Positions 9,452-18,070 of a DNA stretch of 25,082 bases are shown here, in pieces (position 1 is the stretch's first letter; every line of letters starts with the position of its first letter). Location: positions 56,623 through 81,704 of the forward strand of contig VHZZ01002317.1 in NCBI GenBank assembly GCA_009801015.1. Reading direction: 5' to 3'. The stretch is from Silene noctiflora. Its lineage: Eukaryota > Streptophyta > Magnoliopsida > Caryophyllales > Caryophyllaceae. The notes beneath the pieces are model-generated. The model was not told where the DNA came from. It ran no database searches and saw only the letters and a program-made list of their open reading frames with translations. The position numbers were made by a program, and so were the translations under genes.

Positions 9452-12400
9452 CTACTCCTCAGCCCGACGCCTCCTAAGGTCGGCAACCATTGCCTCCAAA
9501 ATGGCAATGTCAGCGTCACAGACCTCTAGCTCCCTCTCCAAGCGGGCTGCCACCTCACAAGACCGCTCTAACTCGAGCTCCAGATCACGCTCTCGCTACA
9601 AAACAAAAGAAACAATAATCATCAAAATGCAAAGCAAGCTTTTAAAGAAATTCAAATTTCTAAAACAAATAAGGAAAGGTTCCTACCCCTCATCCAATAC
9701 GGCCCTCGAGGGCCTTAACAGCTGTCGCTCGTAGTCGGTTGGCCATCCGCCACAGCTCCACGTGCCTCGATGACAACACATGTATTTTCAAATCAAATCA
9801 AGTCTCATTTCATGTTCTTACATGTTATAAAAGGAAAGGAAGATAAAAGGAGAAGTTCACTAAGCTCACCCTCATCACGACGTGCTGCCACTCTTAGAGG
9901 CCAGCCTCAGTCACTGCTTCGGGGAAGGAAGGGACCTCCATGGACACCGTTACGCCAGCCGGCCCCACGTACTCTAACGTCTCAGGAAAGGTTGGGGGCT
10001 CGGCGCCAGCATTGTCGATCTCCTGTAAAATACAAAAAATGGTTACACTATTTCCCTTTCAAAATAAAACAAAATCAAAACAAGCAAAAAAAGGAGAACA
10101 CTCACCACGATCGGCCAGTGCGCCAACCTCTTCGAAACAAACTCCAAGTGCTCTAGCTCGGGAAGAAGGAGGGTGTCGCCAGCAGCTCCGACATGGTCGA
10201 CAATCCTCTCTGCCTTAGAAGGGTCCCTAAACATTGTCCTTGGTGGATCGACAGGGACGGTAAAAGACACTGCCTAGCCAGATGCTCGCTTAGGTAACAA
10301 ACAAGCCCCATGAGCGTCGTGAGAAAGAAACTACTCGAGCTTCTAGGCCTAAGTACCTTAGCCACAAAGGCTGGTGCCCCATTGTAGTCCTCCCAAGACC
10401 TCGGCACCCATTGAAGTCATATTTCAAGGGTCAGACAATCAATATCGAAACAACAATGAAAATGGGCAACAAATGAAAACTAGAAAGAAAACTTACGCTG
10501 TCAAGCTACAAAGCATTGACACCCCTCTTGTAGGTGTCATAAGAGGAACAATGGCTCTTTTGTCTGAAGATGATCCAGTCCCTCACGACAGGGTACTCCC
10601 TAGGCACGTCAGCCACCCTCGGGGGCGCGAAGCCGGGAAAGTACGAGTGGATCCAGGCCTAAATAAAAGAAGAGAAAGATTTTAAATTATCATTCATTTG
10701 CCAAGTCACTTTTTTACTTGTTAAGTAATCTTTTACTTATCTACGGTGATCCTTCATTTCGCCAGAAATTTTGAATAAATAATCATTTATTTGTAAAATA
10801 ATCATTTATTTATGAAGTAATCATTTACTTACCTATATCTATAATGGTCATTCATTAGTCAAAGCAAGTAAATAATCATTTATTCTTTTGGGCCATACAT
10901 CTATGTGCAAAAGGAAAAAGGATGGGATAAGCATTCATATTATATTTCTACTTCTACAAATAGAGAAATAAAGGATGAAAGGAAGGTTCGTACCTCCAAA
11001 ACTAGTCCTAGACCAACGGTAGCAGGCGACGTCCCCCTCTCCAACAGCTCGGGACGCACCATGGCCCTCATGTAACGAGTGAGGACCGCAAAACTAGGAG
11101 TGACCCAGTCCAGACGACCTAGGCAACCCAAGTCAGCAAGGAAGGGAATAAGCTTTGTCAACAGCCTATCCCCCTTGTCTCCGAAGTAAATCAAAGACAC
11201 GAACCACCAAAGCCACAAGCGAGCTCACTGCTCGGCCGTGCACGCCAGAGGAGTCACCCAGCTCCCTCCCTCAGTCAGTTGTACTCTCGGAAGAGTCTTC
11301 CCGTCAAATAACTCCTTGACGTAAGAACTCGGAACCAGGCCGGGTACCCTAGCCGCGACCTTAGGCAAAGACTAGCCCACCAGCCTCCTGGCCTCATCCG
11401 AGTCAGCCCTCATGGCCATCTCGGGCCGATCTATTGGCTAATCTCCGAACGGCAAGCCGGAGATCATGCCGTAATCCTCCAAAGTGATCCCGATCTCGTC
11501 GAATGACATGTGAAAGGTTAAGGGCGTATCCTAGAAACGGTCCAAGAATGCCTAGACAAACACATGTTGGCCCGGATTTTCCTCACCCTGATCTCGCGCC
11601 AGGCTCGTACCAAAGCACCAAAGGCACCCCCGTCAAGGATGCCTCTCTCCTCCTCCGTCAACCTCACATAACACTTCATAATGCTCGTATACCCTGAGAA
11701 CGACCTCATGTTGCCAGCCTCCTGCAAAATGCAAACATTATATGTTACTCAAAGTTTTTCTCGAAAAGAAAAAAAAATTTAAAAGTTAGTAAATCGGAAA
11801 TTTGAAAGCTTACTAGAATCCTTGCCGTTCGATATGATAAGTGAATCTCTGCGGCCCAAATGAGATGCTGAGCATCCCATTTGTCAGCCCACTCAGGTGC
11901 CCGAGCAGGCTGATGGCCACCTCTCCTAAGACTCGCCCTCCTGGGCAGCTCCTCCTCCACAGCCTCGTCCTCCTGGACACCCGTGTCCACCACAAGGGCT
12001 GAGGAAGGCTCAATTTCAACGTCCATGAAGTCACGTCCGGACATCGAAGGAATATCCTCTGTAAAAATGAAAATTTCAAGTCATTTCGAGTCATTGCAGG
12101 CTATTTTTAAGCCGTTTTCGAGCTAATTGCGAATCATTTTGAGTTTGTTTCCTAAAAAAATGACAAATACATTATGCTACGTTCCTACATATCTTAAACA
12201 TGCCTAATGAAGATAACGAGTCAAAAATTCGACAGCATTTCGCTATAAATCGCCTAAACCAACACAAAAAGTGTCTCGGAGGAGCACTCACAAACTGAAA
12301 TTCCTACATGATAACAAGTTTACCCATAATCCAAGGGTTCCAAAACATCAAGTTTCATCGATTTTCGACTAGTTTAAGGTCATTTTCGAGCCATTTAAGC

Positions 12401-12652
12401 GGTTGTAGCCTAAAACTATCACATTTTGCTACTATTTCATCAATACTTGACGAAAATTTGAAATAAACACATGGTTGTGATCCTACCAAGGTCTACTACT
12501 CAATTATAATATCAATTTCAAAGAACAAATGCATTTGAGGCAAAAGCCCCAATTTTTCGACATATTAGGTATATAAACCCTAATTTCAATACTCAAATTA
12601 AGCTACAAATGCGATTAAAGTGAAAAACGAGATGCATACCTGGATTAGTCAT
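9452..12652 (-). pseudogene. Antisense gene A: plant mobile domain (PMD) protein, 8 exons, broken
   Basis: Probable exons on minus: 12652-12640 (MTNP), 12058-11814, 11721-10994, 10658-10497, ~10434-10106, 10022-9870, ~9771-9687 and 9595-9452. Most junctions show GT donors and AG acceptors with matching phase; the exon 5 acceptor lacks AG and exon 7 edges are uncertain. Exon 3 has PLTFHMSFDEIGITLEDYGM and WLWWFVSLIYFGDKG, and exon 4 has AWIHSYFPG; these are PMD (MAIN/MAIL1-type) hallmarks by family knowledge. The last exon is a charged, coiled-coil-like helix (LELELERSCEVAARLERELE) ending at a natural TAG. Total is about 600 residues. Frameshifts near 11520 and 10265 and stops near 11440, 11371, 11230, 10510 and 9900 inactivate it. 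It lies inside the retrotransposon, antisense to pol. Function in the element is unknown. Confidence 0.78.
10781..10882. repeat. Short tandem AATCATTTA repeats in a PMD intron
   Basis: AATCATTTA starts at 10781, 10800 and 10819 (19-base period) and again at 10874. It lies in the intron between exons 3 and 4 (10993-10659). Flanking sequence carries weaker variants such as TAATCTTTTACTT at about 10726. Confidence 0.7.
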
Positions 12653-12860
12653 GGTCTAAGGCGAATTTCGATCGATTTATGATGGTAATTGATGAAGATT
12701 TTGAGTTATTTTGTGTTATTATAAGACGAAATGTCGAAATAAAATGAGGCACTGTATCGTGCCTGATTCCAGTTTTCATCGAACCTGGACAAACTCGGGA
12801 GAAAACGCAGCACATGTTGTGCCCCTTCTTAAGATTGCAGCTCTTGCTGCGCCCTTTCCC
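12653..12860 (-). promoter_or_regulatory. Putative promoter of the PMD gene
   Basis: On the minus strand a TATA-like CTTATAATAAC (about 12725-12715) lies some 65-70 bases upstream of the start codon at 12652. The bipartite GCAGC module (12807-12855) lies about 80 bases upstream of the TATA. The arrangement repeats that of antisense gene B. Inferred from sequence only. Confidence 0.4.
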
Positions 12861-13585
12861 CAGCTAGTTTCTTATTCCCAGGTCGTTACAAGTTCGTTAC
12901 TTGTGGGTCATACCTTTATCCATTTTGTTTGAAACGTTTCTTCACGCGTTTCGAGGTATTTTCGCAAGATATCTTCTACGGGTATATCTACCTGTTCCCC
13001 AGCGGATTGTATACATTTCTTCCCCAGCGAGAGTACATCGAGGCATACAGCCCATGTATTCTTCGATTGACAGAATTTGCTTCCAACTAATGCAAGCTTA
13101 TTCTCTTAAGACAGTTCTCGGAAAGTCCGTCCTATTATTATCTCCACGGCAGTTTATACCAAATCCTGCTGCGATTTTGTTTCAAACTAATGCAAGACGA
13201 TTCAAAATTCAACTTATTTTTGTCAAGAATTCGTTTCCAACCAATGCAAGAATATTCAAACGTCAACTTATTTTCGCCGAGTTACTTTTACCAGCGGTTT
13301 CAGAAAAACCCTTCCTCTTATTTCTCCAGCATCTCCTACTGTCCGCATCCTGCCCTTCCCCACGGAGTTTCAGGTATGATTTATTCTTATGGCTGTCGAG
13401 CTTTCTTACATATTCTAATAGACTTTAAACGACCCTCCCTGGAAGTCGCTTGACTCTAAAATGTTCCCGACGACAGGTCCTTGGTTCAGTCCCTTTGAAC
13501 CACCTTGCGTCGCCATAGTCTTAAGGTTGTAATCTTCGACTGACCCCAGGGCAATACTTTGACTTTTGCCTTGTCCAAGCCTTAG
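12861..13585. other. Noncoding region upstream of the right LTR
   Basis: Open frames at 12901-13428 and 13190-13453 overlap in different frames and show no family signature. Their internal similarity comes from the tandem repeat. The segment separates the PMD gene from the polypurine tract and contains several CCCCAGCG motifs around 12990-13030. Confidence 0.5.
13079..13284 (+). repeat. Diverged ~54-bp tandem repeat before the right LTR
   Basis: Two adjacent units start at about 13179 and 13233. Both contain TTTCMAACYAATGCAAG, then ATTCAAA, then TCAACTTATTTT. A third, more diverged start (TTCCAACTAATGCAAG) lies at 13081. Retand elements are known for a tandem repeat of variable copy number; whether this is that repeat cannot be decided here. 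Confidence 0.65.
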
Positions 13586-13600
13586 TCAAAGTGGGGACTC
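13586..13600 (+). promoter_or_regulatory. Polypurine tract of the Retand-like element
   Basis: TCAAAGTGGGGACTC lies directly before the TGTAGATACC start of the right LTR, where plus-strand DNA synthesis would be primed. Related Tat elements have AAGTGGGG-type tracts at this position. Confidence 0.75.
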
Positions 13601-13995
13601 TGTAGATACCTCGTTTCTGCACCCTTCGCCAAACACGGATGAGGATTGGGCCGCATGTTTAATATACGAAGCGTTATTATGACATTCCATTAATTTGTCA
13701 ACAAATGATTGCCTAAACAGTTGTGTCAACCCCTTTGTTGTCATCTACGTGCCGATACGATCGTTTTGACAGTAATTAGAGTGCATTTGGAGTCCAGGTC
13801 AGAAACAGTCTTCATTTTTAGAAACCGTCTTTATTTTCTTAAAAAACCGTCTCAAATCTTTGTCGGGATATTTCTAGAAGTCCTATATAATATCTAAATA
13901 TTTTAAGATTTCGAAAATATCATGTTTTGACGGAATAAGGAAAACAAATACTTTCCGAACATGAAAACGCGTAAAATCTTTGATGCTGATGGAGA

Positions 13996-14040
13996 AACAG
14001 CTCCAGGAAAGGACGCACAACCTGCTGCGCCTCTTCCCGG
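13996..14040. repeat. GCAGC/GCTGCGCC module, LTR promoter copy
   Basis: The core GCACAACCTGCTGCGCCTC starts at 14015, preceded by a weaker unit (CAGCTCCAGGAAAGG) at about 13999. It lies about 80 bases upstream of the TATA box at 14121. Other LTR copies are 14554-14605 and 14994-15046. Confidence 0.6.
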
Positions 14041-14120
14041 GCTTGGTTCCTACAGTATCCAAATCTTTCCGGATTTCTATCTGTATTTCAATTCTTCTAA
14101 AACTCTCACCTCGTGATTAG

Positions 14121-14128
14121 TATAAATA
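14121..14128 (+). promoter_or_regulatory. TATA box of the Retand-like LTR
   Basis: TATAAATA, followed by GAGGCC, is the best core-promoter match in the LTR, about 520 bases from its start. Transcription would start near 14150-14160, just upstream of where the left LTR fragment begins to match. Confidence 0.7.
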
Positions 14129-15684
14129 GAGGCCTCCGACTCACATATTCTACACGCGAGTCTCCGTCCCTTCTCTTCTCTCTTTGCATTCATAGACAAC
14201 ATGCTTTTGATATGACGCCGACGTGCTTTAGCATTCTCGGCCACGTAACCCTAGATCATTCTAGGTACCAGTCACGTTTTGCATAGACCTACCAATTTGA
14301 CCACTATACTTTAATCAACCTAATTAATCAACCGTTTTTCTTAAATCCTTTTCAAGGGCATCTTCATTACATCGAGTCGAATGATTCAATTTCGCTTCGT
14401 AAACGTGTAAGTCTCAGGGTGTAAAATCCCACTTGTATTTTATTTTATGTATTTATAATCATGTAAGAGTCTACGCCGTAAACATGCTTTCAAAATCATA
14501 AGTTTTTTAAACCTTGTTGACGAATCAACAGGGAAAGACTATCGAGAAGAAATGCATAAGCCGCTGCGCCTTCTGGAACAGTCGCAGCATCTTTTGCGCC
14601 TCTTCCAGAGGCTGCTTATCTTCTACTGTTCTTCTTCTTCCTCGAGTACCAATTGTTTCGTTCCTTTTGTTTTACTTCGTTTTCTTTCACAAATTTCCAG
14701 TTTTCTTAATTTATTTTCTTTCATCTTTCGACTTAAATCCCTTATAATCAATATTTGCGGGTTTTTGTCATTTATTCCAAACCTGTATTTTCAATGGTTC
14801 GATCTTCCCATATCAAATCATTTAGAATTCGACTTTTGTAAATGTTTTCCGTTCCATGACGATCTTTCATATGTGTAATCTGTTTAAACCACTTTAATTT
14901 CGAGTCTAATATCAATTAATATATCTAAATTAACCAATGAATATTAACAATCGTGAGTCTGACTTTCACAGCCAGAATCCAGCTCGAGAACAGTCGCACA
15001 AAGTGATGCGCCTCTTCCAGNGGACGCATCATGTGCTGCGCCTGTTCTGGGTTGGCTTCTGCCTCTGAACTCGTCTCGTTTTGACGTAGTTATTTTAATT
15101 AGTTTATAATTAACTATTATCCGTATTATCACTATTTGATGTGTTTATTTCTTTCTATTCTTATTTTCATTTATTTCTTTTGATTCTTTTAATCTTTTTA
15201 GAGTATTTACGGCATAGATTCATTTATCNTTTTGTAATTTTATTTCTTTGTAATTTATTTTGTCTTGTATGATTTATTTACTTGGTTTNTTCACATGTAA
15301 TGAATGTAAATCTTTCACTTTGACTTAATTGNTTATTAAATTTAGGTGTTAACCGACATAGTTTAATTCACATGCTAGGATTAATCAATTAATGTGTTGC
15401 ATTGCATGCATATAACGAACAACATATCAAGTTTAAATGATTTTCCCTGATCATTAGTACAGGCTGCTATCGAGGCGGACGAGATTAGCTGTTCTAATAA
15501 GAGCTTCCTAATACCTACCCTCACCCCTTACTCAGATATCTGTGAACACCAGTGTTCATTGGCATCATGAGAGTCATTCTAGACATGAAATGCTAAGGGT
15601 GAAGAATTTATTAGTGTCTATGTCATTACTTTTTGTCCTGACATGATACGAAGTTTTCGAACGGATCCAATTATCCACAAAAAT

Positions 15685-15697
15685 TGGTGGCGACTCC
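15685..15697 (+). promoter_or_regulatory. tRNA primer-binding site after the right LTR
   Basis: TGGTGGCGACTCC starts five bases after the LTR's terminal CA. It is the usual PBS form of Tat/Ogre elements, complementary to an Arg-type tRNA by family knowledge. A PBS belongs after a 5' LTR, so its presence here is unexpected for a terminal LTR. Confidence 0.72.
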
Positions 15698-15859
15698 ACA
15701 AATTCAGGCTTGTTCAAACCATTCGCCGGTTTCATGCCTTACAAATCGGTAACGACCCATGACATGCTTTGTCAACACAAAGTTTCATAAGAGAAGTACC
15801 ACCGCCTTAAACTCTCCAACGCGTGGGTGCACGTGGCGCGGATGCCCCTTGTCCACAAG
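15698..15859 (+). mobile_element. Untranslated leader remnant of a second Retand-like copy
   Basis: About 160 bases follow the PBS before Athila coding homology begins near 15860. They resemble nothing in the Athila reading frame: the minus-strand ORF there ends in an unrelated Gly/Ala/Arg stretch. The simplest reading is the leader of a tandem Retand-like copy, cut off at its junction with the Athila element. Confidence 0.5.
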
Positions 15860-16320
15860 TAATAGCAAGGAGATGGTCAACTGGAAAAGAATCATCAATA
15901 GGGGTAGAATCTCCTCCGTCATATCTTAATCGAGACAAGCTGTCAGCTACCACATTCTCAATGCCAGACTTATCCCGAATCTCCAAGTCAAATTCTTGTA
16001 CTAGCAAGATCCAACGAATTATTCGGGGTTTGGCTTCCTTCTTAGCCAAAAAATATTTCAATGCAGCTTGATCGGTGTACACAATTACCTTAGAACCCAC
16101 AAGGTAAGCTCTAAACTTGTCCAATGAATAAACAACTGCAAATAACTCTTTTTCTGTGGTAGCATAGTTGATCTGTGCATCATCTAACGTCTTACTGGCA
16201 TAGTAAATGGCATGTAACACCTTATCCTTCCTTTTCCCTAAAACAACACCTATGGCATAGTCACTGGCGTCACACATAATCTAGAAAGGCAAGGTCCAAT
16301 CTGGAGACTAAATCATGGGA
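15860..16320 (-). pseudogene. RNase H domain of Athila-type element
   Basis: This is the last recognisable pol domain of the minus-strand element. [19 protein letters not shown] carries the first Asp; [20 protein letters not shown] the Glu; [11 protein letters not shown] and [10 protein letters not shown] the remaining Asp residues, so all four catalytic positions are visible. Upstream, TAG codons at 16281, 16308 and 16335 interrupt the same frame that runs through the whole gag-pol. Homology stops near 15860, just after the FPVDHLLAI motif, so integrase, the region beyond it and the other LTR are missing. Confidence 0.88.
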
Positions 16321-16403
16321 GCTGATATAAGTGCCTACTTAATCCTATCAAAAGACTTAACACACTCATCAGCAAACACAAAAGGGGAATCCTTATGAAG
16401 AAG

Positions 16404-17160
16404 CTAGGTTAGTGGTTGAGCAATTTTTGAAAACCCTTTTATAAAGTGACGATAGAATCCTGCATGACCAAGGAAACTTTGAACACTCTTGACATTAACC
16501 GAGTACGGTAGTCGCTCAACCACCTCAACCTTAGCTTTATCCACTTGGATGCCTCTTCCTGACACCAAATGACCAAGTACCACCCTTTCAGTCACCATGA
16601 AGTGGCACTTCTCCCAATTCAGGACAAGATTAGTCTCCGCACAGCGCTGCAAAACCTTAGATAAATTTCTCAAACAAACATCGAAGTTAGTACCATAAAC
16701 ACTGAAATCATCCATAAAGACTTCCATAATAGACTCTATGTAATTAGAAAATATGGCCATCATACAACGCTGGAAGGTATTTGGGGCATTAAACAAACCA
16801 AAAGGCATCCTCATATAAGAAAATACACTATATGGACAAGTAAAGGTAGTGTTTCCCTTATCATCAGGATGAATGAGTATGTGAAAGAATCCTGAGTAGC
16901 CATCTAGGTAACAGAAATAATTATGACATGTTAATCTCTCTAACATCTGATCAATGTAGGGTAAGGGGAAGTTGTCTTTCTTAGTAGCTACATTCGACTT
17001 CCTATAGTTTATACAAATCCTCCATCCTGTCACAAATCTAGTAGCAATTAATTCATTTTTATCGTTAGTTACTATGGTAGTACCTCCCTTCTTAGGCACT
17101 ACCTGGACAGGACTGACCCATTAAGAACCAGAAATAGAGTAAATAATGCCAGCATCAAGT
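16404..17160 (-). pseudogene. Reverse transcriptase of Athila-type element
   Basis: The frame continues across a TAA at 17121-17123, which replaces the Gln of the family's SQWVSPV motif. Motifs in order are VPKKGGTTIVTNDKNELI, NFPLPYIDQMLERL, FCYLDGYSGFFHI with the first catalytic Asp, MPFGLFNAPNTFQRCM, and VFMDDFSVYG, whose FMDD box lies at 16718-16707. Then follow VLNWEKCHFMV and SFLGHAGFYRHFIKGFSKIA. Wording and order are those of Athila. Apart from the flanking stops (17121 and 16404) the domain is open, so it is better preserved than the Tat RT in this window. It would copy the element's RNA into DNA. Confidence 0.92.
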
Positions 17161-17516
17161 AATTTTTGTACCGCTTTTCTCCCCACCTCCTGCATAGGAG
17201 GGTTTAACTGTCTCTGACCTTGTGCACTAGGCTTATGACCTTCTTCTAGGTGAATGCGGTGCATACAAAAATCGGGATTAATGCCTTGTAAATCGCCAAT
17301 GCTATACCCAATGGCCTTTTTATGGGTCCTCAAAACAGCCAATAAAGAAGAGAGTTGGTTGTCAGTTAGGCTAGCATTGACAATTACAGGGTTCATTTCA
17401 TGATCATCAAGAAACACATACTTACGATTGGAGGGAAGGGGTTTAAGTTTGGGTTTCTTTACCTCGGTAACCGTAGATGGGTCACCTAAGCTATAAACAT
17501 TTTGCTTCTTGCATTC
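17161..17516 (-). pseudogene. Athila protease-RT linker
   Basis: Same frame as RT, open from a TAG at 17517. It contains KYVFLDDHEMNPVIVNASL, then a helix (LSSLLAVLRTHKKAIGYSIG), DLQGINPDFCMHRIHLEEGH and PPMQEVGRKAVQKLLDAG, the standard lead-in to the RT fingers in Athila and related Gypsy elements. Confidence 0.85.
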
Positions 17517-18070
17517 CTATTCAGTTAGTAGTTTCTCAATCTCATCAACTTCTTGATTCCATGAACTCGTCTCAGGAACGGAATCAGTCACCAGGGCAAT
17601 CTCCAGAGGATCCATGTTCAAACATACAGCAAAACACTCATCAATAGTAATATCAACTATATCAATCCTATGACATGTCTCTTCTAGCATGGGGTTCTTC
17701 AAAGCATTATGTAAATTGAAAGTGATTGCATCATCCCCCACAGTCAGTGTTAGTTTCCCATGTTTAACATCTATTACTGCCCATGTAGTATGAAAGAACG
17801 GTCTACCCAAGATGATAGGAACGTGGGTATCTTCAGCCATATCTAACACAACAAAGTCAACTGGAATGAAAAACTTCCCTACACTAACTGGTACATCTTC
17901 CAAGACACCCAGTGGGTGCTTAATAGATCGGTCAGCCATCTGTAAGGTCATGTTTTTAACATTTAGTTGACCCATATTTAACTTTTTGCAAATAGAGTAA
18001 GGCATGACACTAACACTAGCCCCTAAATCGCAAAGGGCTCTTTCAATAGGCAATCGACCTATATGACAAG
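17517..18070 (-). pseudogene. Athila aspartic protease region
   Basis: It would process the Gag-Pol polyprotein. The active-site motif reads CDLGASVSVMPYS (about 18032-17994), which is the Athila version of the retroviral D-S/T-G motif. Further on are VLEDVPVSVGKFFIPVDFVV and the second protease motif IILGRPFFHTTWAVIDV. The domain lies in the same frame as gag upstream and RT downstream and is followed by an acidic linker (NQEVDEIEKLLTE) ending at a TAG at 17517. No stop falls inside the protease itself. Confidence 0.88.

Larger units (their letters stand above)
13601..15679 (+). mobile_element. Complete Retand-like LTR (right LTR)
   Basis: It is 2079 bases from TGTAGATACC to TATCCACA, preceded by a polypurine tract. 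The middle (14171-15014) matches the left LTR fragment. A core promoter lies at 14121 and two to three copies of the GCAGC/GCTGCGCC module lie inside. The last part (about 15460-15660) is arranged as in other Tat/Ogre LTR ends, just before a PBS. The LTR carries four of the window's five undetermined bases (15021, 15229, 15289, 15332). Because a PBS and leader follow, it may serve as the left LTR of a second copy. Open frames inside are not genes. Confidence 0.88.

Noticed and set aside
12901..13453. Overlapping ORFs of 175 and 87 residues before the right LTR
   Set aside because: They overlap in different frames and consist largely of the translated tandem repeat; no family resemblance.
15823..16071. 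Plus-strand ORFs across the Athila gag-pol region (also 18630-18908, 19098-19316)
   Set aside because: They are shadows of the well-supported minus-strand gag-pol frame.
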